Assembly (NCBI GenBank): GCA_936940865.1
Contig: CAKZJB010000082.1
Span: 1-64,000, forward strand
Length of the DNA: 64,000 nt
Source: an uncultured Asticcacaulis sp.
GTDB taxonomy: Bacteria > Pseudomonadota > Alphaproteobacteria > Caulobacterales > Caulobacteraceae
Reading direction: 5' to 3'
Part shown: positions 43,690 through 52,452 of the stretch, piece by piece
How positions within the stretch are numbered: the first letter of the stretch is position 1
Layout of the letters: the number at the start of each line of letters is the position of its first letter
The notes under the pieces: generated by a model
Database searches by the model: none
What the model saw: only the letters and a program-made list of their open reading frames with translations
Told to the model about the DNA's origin: nothing
Translations under genes and position numbers: made by a program

Positions 43690-44661
43690 ATGGTTACAGC
43701 GATCCGCGTTCATGCCCTGGGCGGGCCCGAAGTGCTCGTTCCCGAGGAGGTCGAGATCGACCCGCCGGGCCCGGGCGAGGTCCTGGTCCGCCACACCGCC
43801 ATCGGCGTCAACTTCATCGACACCTATTTCCGCACCGGGCTTTACAAGACGCCCCTGCCGCTCACGCCCGGCAACGAGGCTGCCGGCGTCGTCGAGGCCG
43901 TGGGCGACGGCGTCACGGACATCACGATCGGCCAGCGCGTCGTCTACATGCACGGCCCGGGCGCCTATGTGCAGAAGCGGCTGGTGCCCGCCGAAAAGCT
44001 GATCCCCATCCCTGAAGGCATCCCCGACGAAGTCGCGGCCGCGGTGCTCCTCAAGGGCCTGACGGCGCAGTACCTCCTGCGCCGGACGTTCAAGGTCGAG
44101 GCCGGCCACACCCTGCTGGTCCATGCGGCCGCCGGTGGCGTCGGCCTTATCCTGGGCCAATGGGCCAAGCACCTGCACGCCACGGTCATCGGAACGGCGG
44201 GCTCCCCGGAAAAAGTCGAGTTGGCGCTGAAGAACGGCTACGACCACGTCATCGACTATCGTCAGGAGGATTTCGTCGCGCGCGTGCTCGACCTGACGCA
44301 CGGCCGCAAGGTCGATGTCGTCTACGATTCGGTGGGCAAGGATACCTTCCCCGCTTCGCTCGACGTCATCAAGCCGCTGGGCCTGTTCGTGACCTTCGGC
44401 CAGTCGTCCGGCCCGATCCCGCCGGTCGATCTTGGCATTCTCAACGCCAAAGGATCGCTCTTCGTCACCCGGCCGTCGCTGTTCGCCTACATGAGTTCGC
44501 GCGATGTCCTGCTGGCGGCGGCCAACGAACTGTTCGACCTGATCGGGCGCGGCGTCATCACCGTCGCCGTCAACCAGCGCTTTCCGCTCACGGAGGCCCG
44601 GGCCGCGCATGAGGCGCTGGAAAGCCGCGCCACCACTGGGACGACGGTGCTGATCCCATGA
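43690..44661 (+). CDS. qor: NADPH:quinone oxidoreductase (MDR family)
   Basis: A 323-aa medium-chain dehydrogenase/reductase of the zinc-independent quinone reductase group. N-terminal GroES-like domain includes GVNFIDTYFRTGLYKTPLPLTPGNEAAGVVEAVG. The Rossmann domain has LLVHAAAGGVGLILGQWAK, a variant of the AAGGVG motif, and DVVYDSVGKDTF. The catalytic zinc cysteine is absent, as expected. NADPH preference is from the family. The last four bases overlap the mobA start (ATGA), an unusual but clear coupling. Confidence 0.88.
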   Translation: MVTAIRVHALGGPEVLVPEEVEIDPPGPGEVLVRHTAIGVNFIDTYFRTGLYKTPLPLTPGNEAAGVVEAVGDGVTDITIGQRVVYMHGPGAYVQKRLVPAEKLIPIPEGIPDEVAAAVLLKGLTAQYLLRRTFKVEAGHTLLVHAAAGGVGLILGQWAKHLHATVIGTAGSPEKVELALKNGYDHVIDYRQEDFVARVLDLTHGRKVDVVYDSVGKDTFPASLDVIKPLGLFVTFGQSSGPIPPVDLGILNAKGSLFVTRPSLFAYMSSRDVLLAAANELFDLIGRGVITVAVNQRFPLTEARAAHEALESRATTGTTVLIP

Positions 44662-45212
44662 CGGCGGCCTTTATCCTGGCCGGAGGACGCGCCACCCGCA
44701 TGGGCGGCATGAAGGCGCTGGCGCCGTGGAACGGCGCAAGTCTGATCGAAGCCGTCATCGGGCGCATCGCCCCCCAGGTAACGGCCCTGGCGCTCAACGC
44801 CCGGCCGGACCAGGCCGAGGCGCTGAGCCTGTTCCGCCTCCCCGTCCTCGTCGACGATCTGCCCCTGGCCGACCTTGGTCCCCTGTCCGGCGTACGCACG
44901 GCGCTGCTATGGGCCAGTGGCCTCGGCGAAGATCATGTGATTACCGCACCGTGCGACATGCCGAGCTTGCCTGCCGACATGGTCGCGCGCCTGATGGCCG
45001 TGGAGGCGGCCGATATCGTTTACTTTGCCGGCGTGCGCGACCATCCCCTGTGCGCACGCTGGAATATCGGCATGCTGCCGGTGCTCGATGCGGCACTCGC
45101 GGCTGCCAAAGCCGATGGCGGCCTGACCGTCATGCGTTTTGTCGAGCGCCACGGCGCCATCAGGCTGCCGACGGGCGACGACGCGGCCTTCGCCAACATC
45201 AACGCGCTATAA
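44658..45212 (+). CDS. mobA: Molybdenum cofactor guanylyltransferase
   Basis: A 184-aa nucleotidyltransferase adding GMP to Moco. The N-terminal AAFILAGGRATRMGGMKALAPWNGASLIEAV holds the GTP-binding loop (LAGGxxxRMGG), and VITAPCDMPSLPADM with PCDMP holds the metal-binding Asp. The C-terminal block FANIN completes the family pattern. Length is at the short end. The first bases overlap the quinone reductase stop, and the last 14 bp overlap the convergent DNA ligase gene. No molybdoenzyme lies in this window. Confidence 0.85.
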   Translation: MTAAFILAGGRATRMGGMKALAPWNGASLIEAVIGRIAPQVTALALNARPDQAEALSLFRLPVLVDDLPLADLGPLSGVRTALLWASGLGEDHVITAPCDMPSLPADMVARLMAVEAADIVYFAGVRDHPLCARWNIGMLPVLDAALAAAKADGGLTVMRFVERHGAIRLPTGDDAAFANINAL

Positions 45213-46776
45213 GCGCCTCCAGCGCCGGTATATGGTCGGCCTCCTGCGCCGGCTTGTCCCAGCGGATGCGGTTGATGCGCGGAAAGCGCAGGGCATAGCC
45301 CGACTTGTGCCGCGTCGAGCGATGAACGGCGTCGAAGGCGACTTCGAAGACCAGTTCCTTCTTCACCTCGCGCACCGGCCCGAAGGTCTGGATCGTGTTG
45401 TGGCGCACCCATTTGTCGAGTTCGACCAGCTCGGCGTCGGTAAAGCCGAAATAGGCCTTGCCGATCGGCAGGATCTGGTTGCCGCTCCATAGTCCGAAGG
45501 TGAAGTCGGAATAGAAGCTTGAGCGCTTGCCCGATCCGCGCTGGGCGTACATCAGGACAGCATCGACCAGTTTCGGGTTGATCTTCCACTTGTACCACGG
45601 CCCCGTCGGGCGTCCGGCGACGTAGGAACTGTCGCGACGTTTCAGCATGACGCCTTCGATGACCGGCGTGTTGACGACGCTGGCGCGCATATCCGCCAGC
45701 GCCTCGAAACTGTCGAAGGCCAGTTCGGGAGACAGCTTCATCGCGTCCGGTTTGTGGTGTGTCAGCGCGGCCTCAAGCAATGCGCGCCGCGCCGCATGGG
45801 GTTGCGGCCGGACGTCTTCGCCTTCCAGCGCCAGAACGTCGTAGACGATGATGCCTGCCGGGTAATCGGCGATCAGCTTCGATGACGGCGCCTTGCGGCC
45901 GAGGCGCTGCTGCAGGTCGTTGAACGTCCCGTTCTTGTCACCGCGCATGACGATCAGCTCGCCGTCGAGCACGGCATGGAAGTTGAGATGCGCCAGGACG
46001 TCGGGAAAGGTGTGGCTGATATCGTCGCCCGTGCGCGTGAACAGCGCCCGGCCGAGCGGACTGTTGACGACCTGGACGCGGATCCCGTCATACTTCCATT
46101 CGGCGGCGTAGGCCTCCGGCGTAATCAGGCCGAAGTCCTTTTCGTCGAGCGGATGGGCCAGCATAACAGGTGTAAAGGTCAGCGCCTCGTGCACGGCCGG
46201 ACGCTCGCTCCGCCCCTCAAGCCACAAAAACAATTGTTCATACGGCAGATCTACGCCGTGCCACAACGTCTCGATGTCGTCGATCGGCTTGTCGCCGAAT
46301 TTCGCGAGGACTTGTTTTAACAGTCGTGCGGACACGCCAATACGCAGCGACTGCATGCCGATCTTGAGGAAGGCCCAGCGTTCGGGCGAGGTCATGCGGT
46401 CGAGCATGCCGGTGACGTACGCCGGCAAATCGGCTTTCGAGGTATGGCGCAGCGCATGGACGACGTCGGATAGCGACGGCAGATCTTCTGCTTCCGGTTC
46501 GCTATTTCCCGGCCACAGGTGGGCGACGGTTTCCGACAGCTCGCCGACATAGTCATAGCTCATCGACAGCAGGACCGGATCGACCCGTGCCCGGATCAGC
46601 TCCAGCACCATCGACCGCTTGAAATTGGGCAGCGACAGGTCGCCGGCAATGACGGCTACGGCATAGCCACGGTCGGGATCGGGCGTCGCCTTAAAATAGT
46701 CGAGCAGCAGCCGCTCCTTGGCGAGCGTCGACGGCTCGTAATAAAGCCGCTCCAGAAGTCGCGAAAAGGCCCTCAT
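45199..46776 (-). CDS. lig: ATP-dependent DNA ligase of the Lhr-associated repair cluster
   Basis: A 525-aa ligase with an N-terminal DNA-binding-like helical domain (about 1-200), the adenylation domain with the active-site lysine in AAEWKYDGIRVQVV near 225, motif III DGELIVMRG, motif IV EGVMLKRRDS and motif V WYKWKI near 410, and a C-terminal OB domain. The length and N-terminal domain distinguish it from minimal LigD-type ligases. Its start overlaps the exonuclease stop as ATGA. Together with Exo, Lhr-Core and MPE it forms a cluster known from other Proteobacteria and linked to DNA repair. Confidence 0.92.
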   Translation of the reverse strand: MRAFSRLLERLYYEPSTLAKERLLLDYFKATPDPDRGYAVAVIAGDLSLPNFKRSMVLELIRARVDPVLLSMSYDYVGELSETVAHLWPGNSEPEAEDLPSLSDVVHALRHTSKADLPAYVTGMLDRMTSPERWAFLKIGMQSLRIGVSARLLKQVLAKFGDKPIDDIETLWHGVDLPYEQLFLWLEGRSERPAVHEALTFTPVMLAHPLDEKDFGLITPEAYAAEWKYDGIRVQVVNSPLGRALFTRTGDDISHTFPDVLAHLNFHAVLDGELIVMRGDKNGTFNDLQQRLGRKAPSSKLIADYPAGIIVYDVLALEGEDVRPQPHAARRALLEAALTHHKPDAMKLSPELAFDSFEALADMRASVVNTPVIEGVMLKRRDSSYVAGRPTGPWYKWKINPKLVDAVLMYAQRGSGKRSSFYSDFTFGLWSGNQILPIGKAYFGFTDAELVELDKWVRHNTIQTFGPVREVKKELVFEVAFDAVHRSTRHKSGYALRFPRINRIRWDKPAQEADHIPALEALIAR

Positions 46777-47777
46777 TCGCTGTCGTCCTCATAGCCCAGA
46801 AGGTGCAGCGCCTGCGCCTTGAGACCGACTTTCGTGGCGTAGTGGACGAGCGCATCGTCGCGGCCATGCGTCACCCACACTTCGGGCGCGCCGACATCCA
46901 TGAGCGTCGCCGTCAGCTCGTCCCAATCGGCATGGTCCGACACCACCAGCGGCAGTTCGACGCCCTTCTGCTTGGCGCGCGCCCTGATGCGCATCCAGCC
47001 CGAGGCGGCCGCCGTCAGCACGTCGGGCAGCTTGCGCGACCAGCGGTCCTGCAGGGCCGACGGCGGACAGAGCACGATCTTTCCGGCGAGCGTTTTGGCG
47101 TTTTCCGCTGTCACGACCTCCCAGGCACCCAGATCAAGTCCGCAGTCCTGATAGAGCTCGCAAAGCCTCACCATGGCGCCGTGGAGATAGACGGTGTCCT
47201 CGTATCCGGCCGCGCGCAACGCCATCATCAACCGTTGACATTTGCCGAGCGCATAGACGCCGATCAGATGACAACGGTCGGGAAACTGCCTGAGCGACGC
47301 CAGAAGCCTGGCGATCTCGCTGTCGAGCGGCGGATGACGAAAGACGGGTAGCGCGAAGGTCGCCTCGGTGACGAAGACATCGCACGGCACCGGTTCGAAA
47401 GGCACGCAGGTGGGGTCGGGGCGGCGCTTATAATCGCCGGAAAAGACGATGCTGAAACCACCGTATTCCAGCCGCGCCTGGGCCGAACCCAGGATGTGGC
47501 CGGCAGGATGAAGGCTCAATTTTACACCCTTGATTTCGACCGTTTCGCCGTAAGCCAGCGGACATTCGGTACGGGCATGGTCGTCGCCGTAACGGGCGCG
47601 CATGATGGCCAGGGTCTCGGGCGTCGCGAATACGCGGCCGTGACCCGAACGCGCATGGTCGGCGTGGCCGTGGGTGACGATGGCGTCGGCCACCGGCTGC
47701 ACCGGGTCGATATAGACCGCCCCCGGCCGGCACAGCACGCCCCGGCGCGTGATCTCTATCCAGTCCTTAGGATGCAT
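46773..47777 (-). CDS. Ligase-associated DNA exonuclease (beta-CASP metallo-beta-lactamase fold)
   Basis: A 334-aa nuclease. The metallo-beta-lactamase motif is ADAIVTHGHADHARSGHG near residue 35, with further ligands in HPAGHILGSAQ, IVFSGDYKRR and the late SDHADWDEL of the beta-CASP region. This is the Exo of the MPE-Exo-Lhr-Lig repair island. The track frame starts at 48056; the family N-terminus MHPKDWIEITRRGVL begins at 47777, which I adopt. The stop overlaps the ligase start as ATGA. It diverges from the Lhr-Core gene across 78 bp. Confidence 0.88.
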   Translation of the reverse strand: MHPKDWIEITRRGVLCRPGAVYIDPVQPVADAIVTHGHADHARSGHGRVFATPETLAIMRARYGDDHARTECPLAYGETVEIKGVKLSLHPAGHILGSAQARLEYGGFSIVFSGDYKRRPDPTCVPFEPVPCDVFVTEATFALPVFRHPPLDSEIARLLASLRQFPDRCHLIGVYALGKCQRLMMALRAAGYEDTVYLHGAMVRLCELYQDCGLDLGAWEVVTAENAKTLAGKIVLCPPSALQDRWSRKLPDVLTAAASGWMRIRARAKQKGVELPLVVSDHADWDELTATLMDVGAPEVWVTHGRDDALVHYATKVGLKAQALHLLGYEDDSE

Positions 47778-47855
47778 TCTGCGCCTGAACCGTTCCCGCC
47801 GCCGCGGCGTATGCGGCAATTGCGTCCTTATCCTTCGTCCCCATATGATCGCTAC

Positions 47856-50297
47856 ATGGTCGATATTCCATACGTCTTTCAACACTGGTTCGATCAGCAG
47901 GGCTGGACGATTCTGCCGCATCAGAGGCAGATGGTCGCCCGCTACCAGGCGAGGCGATCGACGCTTCTGACCGCGCCGACCGGAACCGGCAAGACCCTGG
48001 CAGGCTTCCTGGGCTCGCTGATCGACATTACCGCCATCAAGCCGCGGGGCCTGCACACCCTCTACATATCGCCGCTCAAGGCGTTAAATTACGATATCAA
48101 ACGCAATGTCGTGGCCGTGGTCGAAGCGCTCGACCTGCCCGTCACCATCGAGAGCCGTACCGGAGACACCTCCACCTATCGCCGCCAGCGCCAGCGCGCC
48201 AAACCACCCAACATCCTGTTGACGACACCGGAATCGCTGATGCTGCTCCTGTCCTATCCGGATGCGCCGCAAATGTTTTCCGGTCTCCAGGCCGTCGTCA
48301 TCGACGAGATCCATAGCGTCGCAGCCTCTAAGCGCGGTGACCTGATAGCGGTCGCCCTGGCGCAGATCGCGGCCATTTCCCCCGCGGTGCGCCGTATCGG
48401 CTTGTCGGCGACAGTCGCTGATCCGCAGGCCTTTTGCGACTGGCTGGGGCCGGTGGGACAGCCGGTCGATCACCTCGACAGCCCGGCCGGCAAGCCGCCG
48501 CAGGTAACGATCCTCAAGACAAAAAATCCGATCCCCTATGGCGGCTTCATGGCGGGTTACGCCGTGCCGGAGATCATGGCCGAAATCGCCAGGGCAAAAA
48601 CGACCATCGTTTTCGTCAATACGCGCGCCCAGGCCGAGCTGCTGTTTCGGTTCCTGTGGGACGCCAACGAGGACGCGCTGCCGATCGCCATCTTCCACGC
48701 CTCGCTGACGCGCGAAATGCGGCTGAAGACCATCACCATGATGGCCGAAGGCAAGCTGCGCGCCCTGGTCGCGACCTCGGCGCTGGAACTGGGCATCGAC
48801 TGGGGCGATGTCGACGTCGTCATCCAGGTCGGCGCGCCCAAGGGCGTCAGCCGGCTGTTGCAGCGCATCGGCCGGTCGAACCACCGCGTCGACGTACCGT
48901 CGAAGGCGTTTCTGGTTCCGGCCAACCGCTTCGAGGTGCTGGAATGCGAGGCGGCGATCACTGCGATCAAGGCGCGCCAACTCGATGGCGACGTGCCTCT
49001 CCCCGGCAGCCAGGATGTCGCCATCCAGTTCATCCTGAACGCCGCATGCTCGCAACCGGTCACGCCGGAGGGGTTATACGATATCGCCCGTCAGGCGTGG
49101 TCTTACCGCCACCTCGCCCTTTCGGAGTTCGAACAACTGTTTCGGTTCGTCATCGATGGCGGCTACGTGCTGCGTAACTACGATCGTTGGCACCGGCTGG
49201 TGCAGCGCGAAGACGGAACTTGGGCGCCGGCCAATGCCGCCGTGGTCCAGCGCCACCGCCAGAATATCGGCGTCATCATCGAGGCGGGCAAGCTCAAGGT
49301 CCGGCGCCTGCACGGCCGCGGCGGGCGCATCCTGGGTGAGATCGAGGAGCAGTTCGGCCAATCGCTCAGGCCCGGCGACACCTTCTATTTCGGCGGCGAG
49401 GTTCTGGCCTTCGAACGCATCCACGACATGACGCTGGACGCGCGCCCGTCGCCGGCAAAAGATCCGATGATTCCCTCCTACATGGGCGGGCAGATGCCGC
49501 TTTCGACCTATCTGGCCGACGGCGTGCGCCGTCTGCTGCAGGACGACAAGAACATCGAAAAGCTGCCGGCGATCGTGCGCGCGTGGCTGAAATTGCAAGC
49601 GCGCTTTTCCAGCCTGCCCGACACACGACGCTTGCTCGTCGAATCCTTCCCGCGCGGCAAGCTGCATTCCGTCGTCCTCTATACCTTCGAGGGCCGCCGC
49701 GCCAACCAGACGCTGGGCATGCTGGTCAGCCGCCGCATGGAGCGCCTGGGCTGCCATCCCTTGAGCTTCACCGTCACCGACTACGGCCTGGCGATCGCCA
49801 GCGTCGAGCCGGTGACCGAGGACCTGGTGGCCGAGCTTCTGACCGCCGACATCCTGGCCGACGAACTCGAGGAATGGCTGGCGGAATCGCCGATGCTGAA
49901 ACGCTCCTTCCGCCGCGTGGCCACTATCGCCGGCTTGGTCGAGCAGAACCATAACCGGGCAAAAAAGACGCTGAAGCAGGTGACGTTTTCGACCGACCTG
50001 ATCTACGACGTGCTGCGTAAATACGAGCCCGGGCATGTCCTCTTGCAGCTGGCGCGCACCGATGCCGAACGCGAGTTGCTCGATCTGGAGCGGCTCAAGG
50101 ACATGATTCTCAATTTCCGGAACCATATCCGCTTCCGCGCCCTGCCCCGCCCGTCGCCCTTGTCCCTGCCCGTCATCCTCGACGTGCGCACCGAACGTCT
50201 GCCGGGCGCCGGCCTTGAACGTCTGCTGGCCGAACAGGGCATGGAGGAAGCGGCCGAGGCCATGATCCACGAGGTCGAAAATGCCCTCGTCGATTGA
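47856..50297 (+). CDS. lhr: Ligase-associated Lhr-Core DEAH-type helicase
   Basis: An 813-aa 3'-5' superfamily 2 helicase of Lhr-Core size. Motif I TAPTGTGKTLAGFL near residue 40, motif II VVIDEIHSV, motif III LSATV, motif IV FVNTRAQAELLF, motif V VATSALELGIDWGDVDVVIQ, motif VI RLLQRIGRSNHR, then a winged-helix and the Lhr-specific C-terminal domains. I start at 47856; the track start (47496) lies inside the divergent exonuclease gene. It overlaps the MPE gene by 17 bp at its 3' end. The cluster context indicates DNA repair. Confidence 0.92.
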   Translation: MVDIPYVFQHWFDQQGWTILPHQRQMVARYQARRSTLLTAPTGTGKTLAGFLGSLIDITAIKPRGLHTLYISPLKALNYDIKRNVVAVVEALDLPVTIESRTGDTSTYRRQRQRAKPPNILLTTPESLMLLLSYPDAPQMFSGLQAVVIDEIHSVAASKRGDLIAVALAQIAAISPAVRRIGLSATVADPQAFCDWLGPVGQPVDHLDSPAGKPPQVTILKTKNPIPYGGFMAGYAVPEIMAEIARAKTTIVFVNTRAQAELLFRFLWDANEDALPIAIFHASLTREMRLKTITMMAEGKLRALVATSALELGIDWGDVDVVIQVGAPKGVSRLLQRIGRSNHRVDVPSKAFLVPANRFEVLECEAAITAIKARQLDGDVPLPGSQDVAIQFILNAACSQPVTPEGLYDIARQAWSYRHLALSEFEQLFRFVIDGGYVLRNYDRWHRLVQREDGTWAPANAAVVQRHRQNIGVIIEAGKLKVRRLHGRGGRILGEIEEQFGQSLRPGDTFYFGGEVLAFERIHDMTLDARPSPAKDPMIPSYMGGQMPLSTYLADGVRRLLQDDKNIEKLPAIVRAWLKLQARFSSLPDTRRLLVESFPRGKLHSVVLYTFEGRRANQTLGMLVSRRMERLGCHPLSFTVTDYGLAIASVEPVTEDLVAELLTADILADELEEWLAESPMLKRSFRRVATIAGLVEQNHNRAKKTLKQVTFSTDLIYDVLRKYEPGHVLLQLARTDAERELLDLERLKDMILNFRNHIRFRALPRPSPLSLPVILDVRTERLPGAGLERLLAEQGMEEAAEAMIHEVENALVD

Positions 50298-50952
50298 GAT
50301 CGAATTCGCCGGCCACGACATGGTGCTCGACGCCGGCCTGGCGCTCTACTGGCCGGCCGAAGAGGTCCTGGTCGTCTCGGACCTTCATCTCGAAAAGTCG
50401 ACCTATCTCGCGCAATTCGGCTCGGCGGTGGCGCCCTACGACACGCTCGATACGCTGGCGCGGTTGGACCGCTTGCGCGATCGCTACCGGCCGAAATCGC
50501 TGATCCTTTTGGGCGACAGCTTCCATGACCGCGCCGCGTGGGACCGGCTGGAACCGGCAGCCCGCGACAGCGTCCTGGCCATCTGCGCGTCCGTCGAAAC
50601 CTGTCACCTGGTCGAGGGCAATCACGATCTCGGCATGGCCGGGACGTCGGGCCTCAACTTCTGCGAAGAGGTCGCGCTGGGCGGTGTCGTCTTCCGGCAC
50701 GAGCCCGACACCAGCGGCCGGCCGCAGGTCATCGGCCACTTCCACCCGGCGGTCTCGACCGAACTGCGCGGCCATCGCCTGCGCGGCAAATGCTTCGCCA
50801 TGAACGGCCGCATGCTGGTCATGCCGGCCTTCGGCAGTTTCACCGGGGGACTGTCGCTCAACGATTCCGTTTTTTCGGAATTGGCCGAAAGCGATCCCTT
50901 CCGGCCCTATCTCGTCTATCGCAATACGGTCGCGGCCGTCAGGTCAGCTTGA
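50281..50952 (+). CDS. pdeM: Ligase-associated metallophosphoesterase endonuclease (MPE/PdeM)
   Basis: A 223-aa calcineurin-type metallophosphoesterase. Metal-binding motifs are VVSDLHLEKST near residue 33, LLGDSFHD near 79, EGNHDLGM near 115 and the late IGHFHPAVS. These match the manganese-dependent MPE of the Lhr-Core/Lig/Exo cluster, known to nick DNA. The start lies 17 bp inside the helicase gene, so translation is coupled. The 3' end overlaps the convergent GH27 gene by 14 bp. Confidence 0.9.
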   Translation: MPSSIEIEFAGHDMVLDAGLALYWPAEEVLVVSDLHLEKSTYLAQFGSAVAPYDTLDTLARLDRLRDRYRPKSLILLGDSFHDRAAWDRLEPAARDSVLAICASVETCHLVEGNHDLGMAGTSGLNFCEEVALGGVVFRHEPDTSGRPQVIGHFHPAVSTELRGHRLRGKCFAMNGRMLVMPAFGSFTGGLSLNDSVFSELAESDPFRPYLVYRNTVAAVRSA

Positions 50953-52303
50953 ACAGCCCGGCGCCGTGCGGCGGCAGGTCGGCCTTTACCCACCCGGTGG
51001 CGGAGCCGATATCGGCGCGCGCCCACAGGTCACGAACCTTGACCGACTTCAGGCCGAGCGCCTCAAGCGGGAAGGACACGGTCTTCGGCTTATCGCTGGT
51101 ATTGAACAGCGCCAGATAATGGCCGGCGCCGGTTTCCGGCCGCGCCGTCCAGATGCGCGTATCGTCGGCATAGAAGTGCGGCTGGTTATCCTTGCTCTTC
51201 TGGTTGACGCCAATGACTTCCGGATTGGTCAGAAGCGCCAGGGTCGGCGCATCGAGATAGCGCAGGTCGCCACCCATTATGAGCGGCGAGCGCGCGATGC
51301 CCCACAGAGTCATCAGCGTCCGCTGCTCGTCGGGCGTGAACTTGGTGTCGCGCTGGCCAAGCGCCAGCCGTCCCAGCGGCAGCATATCGGCATCCGGCCA
51401 GGCGCCCGGGCGGCGGAAGGCATTCCAGTTTTCCAGGCGGGTGAATTGCGCGTTGAGCAGGTTCCAGTCGTCCCAGAAGTCGTCGCTGATGCGCCACATC
51501 TGTGCGTAGTTCTGGACGTGGTTGCCGCGCGGCACCGGCGTTTCGCCGGGCGACAGGCTTAAGATTATAGGCCGGCCGGTCTTGACGATCGCCTTGTGCG
51601 CCCCCTCGATCTCGTGAATGTGGGCGTCATAGGGCCGGCTCATATCGTCCATCTTGACGAAGTCGACGCCCCACGAGGCGTAAAGCGCAAAGACGCTGTC
51701 GTAATAGGCCTGGGCGCCCGGCTTCGACATGTCGACGCCGTACATGTCGGGGTTCCACGGGCAGGTGCTGTCGGTATTGGCGATGTCGCGCGCGTGGTAA
51801 ACCGTACCCTTGACCGGCAGGTTCTTTTCGACCGCCAGGCGCGGGATGCCGCGCATCAGATGGATGCCGAAACGCAGCCCCAGCGCATGGACCTGCTTGG
51901 CGATCGCCGTAAAGCCCGTGCCGTCGGCGCTCGACGGGAAGCGGTTGGGCGCCGGGATCAGCCGGCCGTACGCATCCATCGTGGGTTGCGGGTTCTTGCT
52001 ATATTCATAACTCGACGCGCCCGGCTCGTACCACTGGATGTCGATGGTGAAGATGTCATAGCCGGCGGGCAGGAGCTTGTCCGCCATGATGTGCGCCGTT
52101 TCCAGCGCCTGGGTTTCGTTGATCGTCGTGGCGAACGAATTCCAGCTGTTCCAGCCCATGGGCGGGGTTGGCGCCAGTATTTTGGGCGCCGTCAGGGCCG
52201 CCGATTTCGCCGTCTTCGCCACCGCCGGTACGGCAATCGCCGCCATGGCCGCCGCACCGAACAGGCTGCGCCGGTCCAGGCCCTTATTGTTTGCACGCGT
52301 CAT
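50939..52303 (-). CDS. GH27 alpha-galactosidase, Tat-exported
   Basis: A 454-aa glycoside hydrolase family 27 enzyme. The leader MTRANNKGLDRRSLFGAAAMAAIAV holds a twin-arginine motif. Family blocks: PPMGWNSWNSFATTINE, the nucleophile Asp in DFVKMDDMSRP, and the acid/base Asp in WRISDDFWDDW. It should release terminal alpha-galactose (or a related pyranose) from oligosaccharides in the periplasm. The C-terminal beta-sandwich is present. The gene lies beside a GH43 gene, forming part of a polysaccharide-use region with the TonB receptor further on. Confidence 0.92.
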   Translation of the reverse strand: MTRANNKGLDRRSLFGAAAMAAIAVPAVAKTAKSAALTAPKILAPTPPMGWNSWNSFATTINETQALETAHIMADKLLPAGYDIFTIDIQWYEPGASSYEYSKNPQPTMDAYGRLIPAPNRFPSSADGTGFTAIAKQVHALGLRFGIHLMRGIPRLAVEKNLPVKGTVYHARDIANTDSTCPWNPDMYGVDMSKPGAQAYYDSVFALYASWGVDFVKMDDMSRPYDAHIHEIEGAHKAIVKTGRPIILSLSPGETPVPRGNHVQNYAQMWRISDDFWDDWNLLNAQFTRLENWNAFRRPGAWPDADMLPLGRLALGQRDTKFTPDEQRTLMTLWGIARSPLIMGGDLRYLDAPTLALLTNPEVIGVNQKSKDNQPHFYADDTRIWTARPETGAGHYLALFNTSDKPKTVSFPLEALGLKSVKVRDLWARADIGSATGWVKADLPPHGAGLFKLT

Positions 52304-52332
52304 TGGGTGTCCTCTCCATAGCCTTTCGCCAT

Positions 52333-52343
52333 TTGTAGGACAA
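52333..52343. promoter_or_regulatory. TTGTAGGACAA dyad upstream of GH27 gene
   Basis: Matches TNGTNNNACNA, the operator form of FadR-subfamily GntR regulators, 29 nt upstream of the GH27 start on the minus strand. No GntR gene is in the window, so this rests on sequence alone. Confidence 0.3.
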
Positions 52344-52452
52344 GTGCGCCGGGTTTGTCACGCAGCAATCGCTGATTTTCCCGCGGAGACAGGACAAAAA
52401 CAGCCAGCCACAATCATTTAACACATTGTTTTTATAATATAAAATTATGTAC

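Noticed and set aside
42538-44610. 690-codon minus-strand ORF
   Set aside because: Antisense to lacI and quinone reductase; no recognisable fold and typical GC-frame bias.
47778-47855. SOS box in the divergent repair-island promoter
   Set aside because: GAACCGTTC is a short palindrome, but the alphaproteobacterial LexA pattern GTTC-N7-GTTC or GAAC-N7-GAAC is absent.
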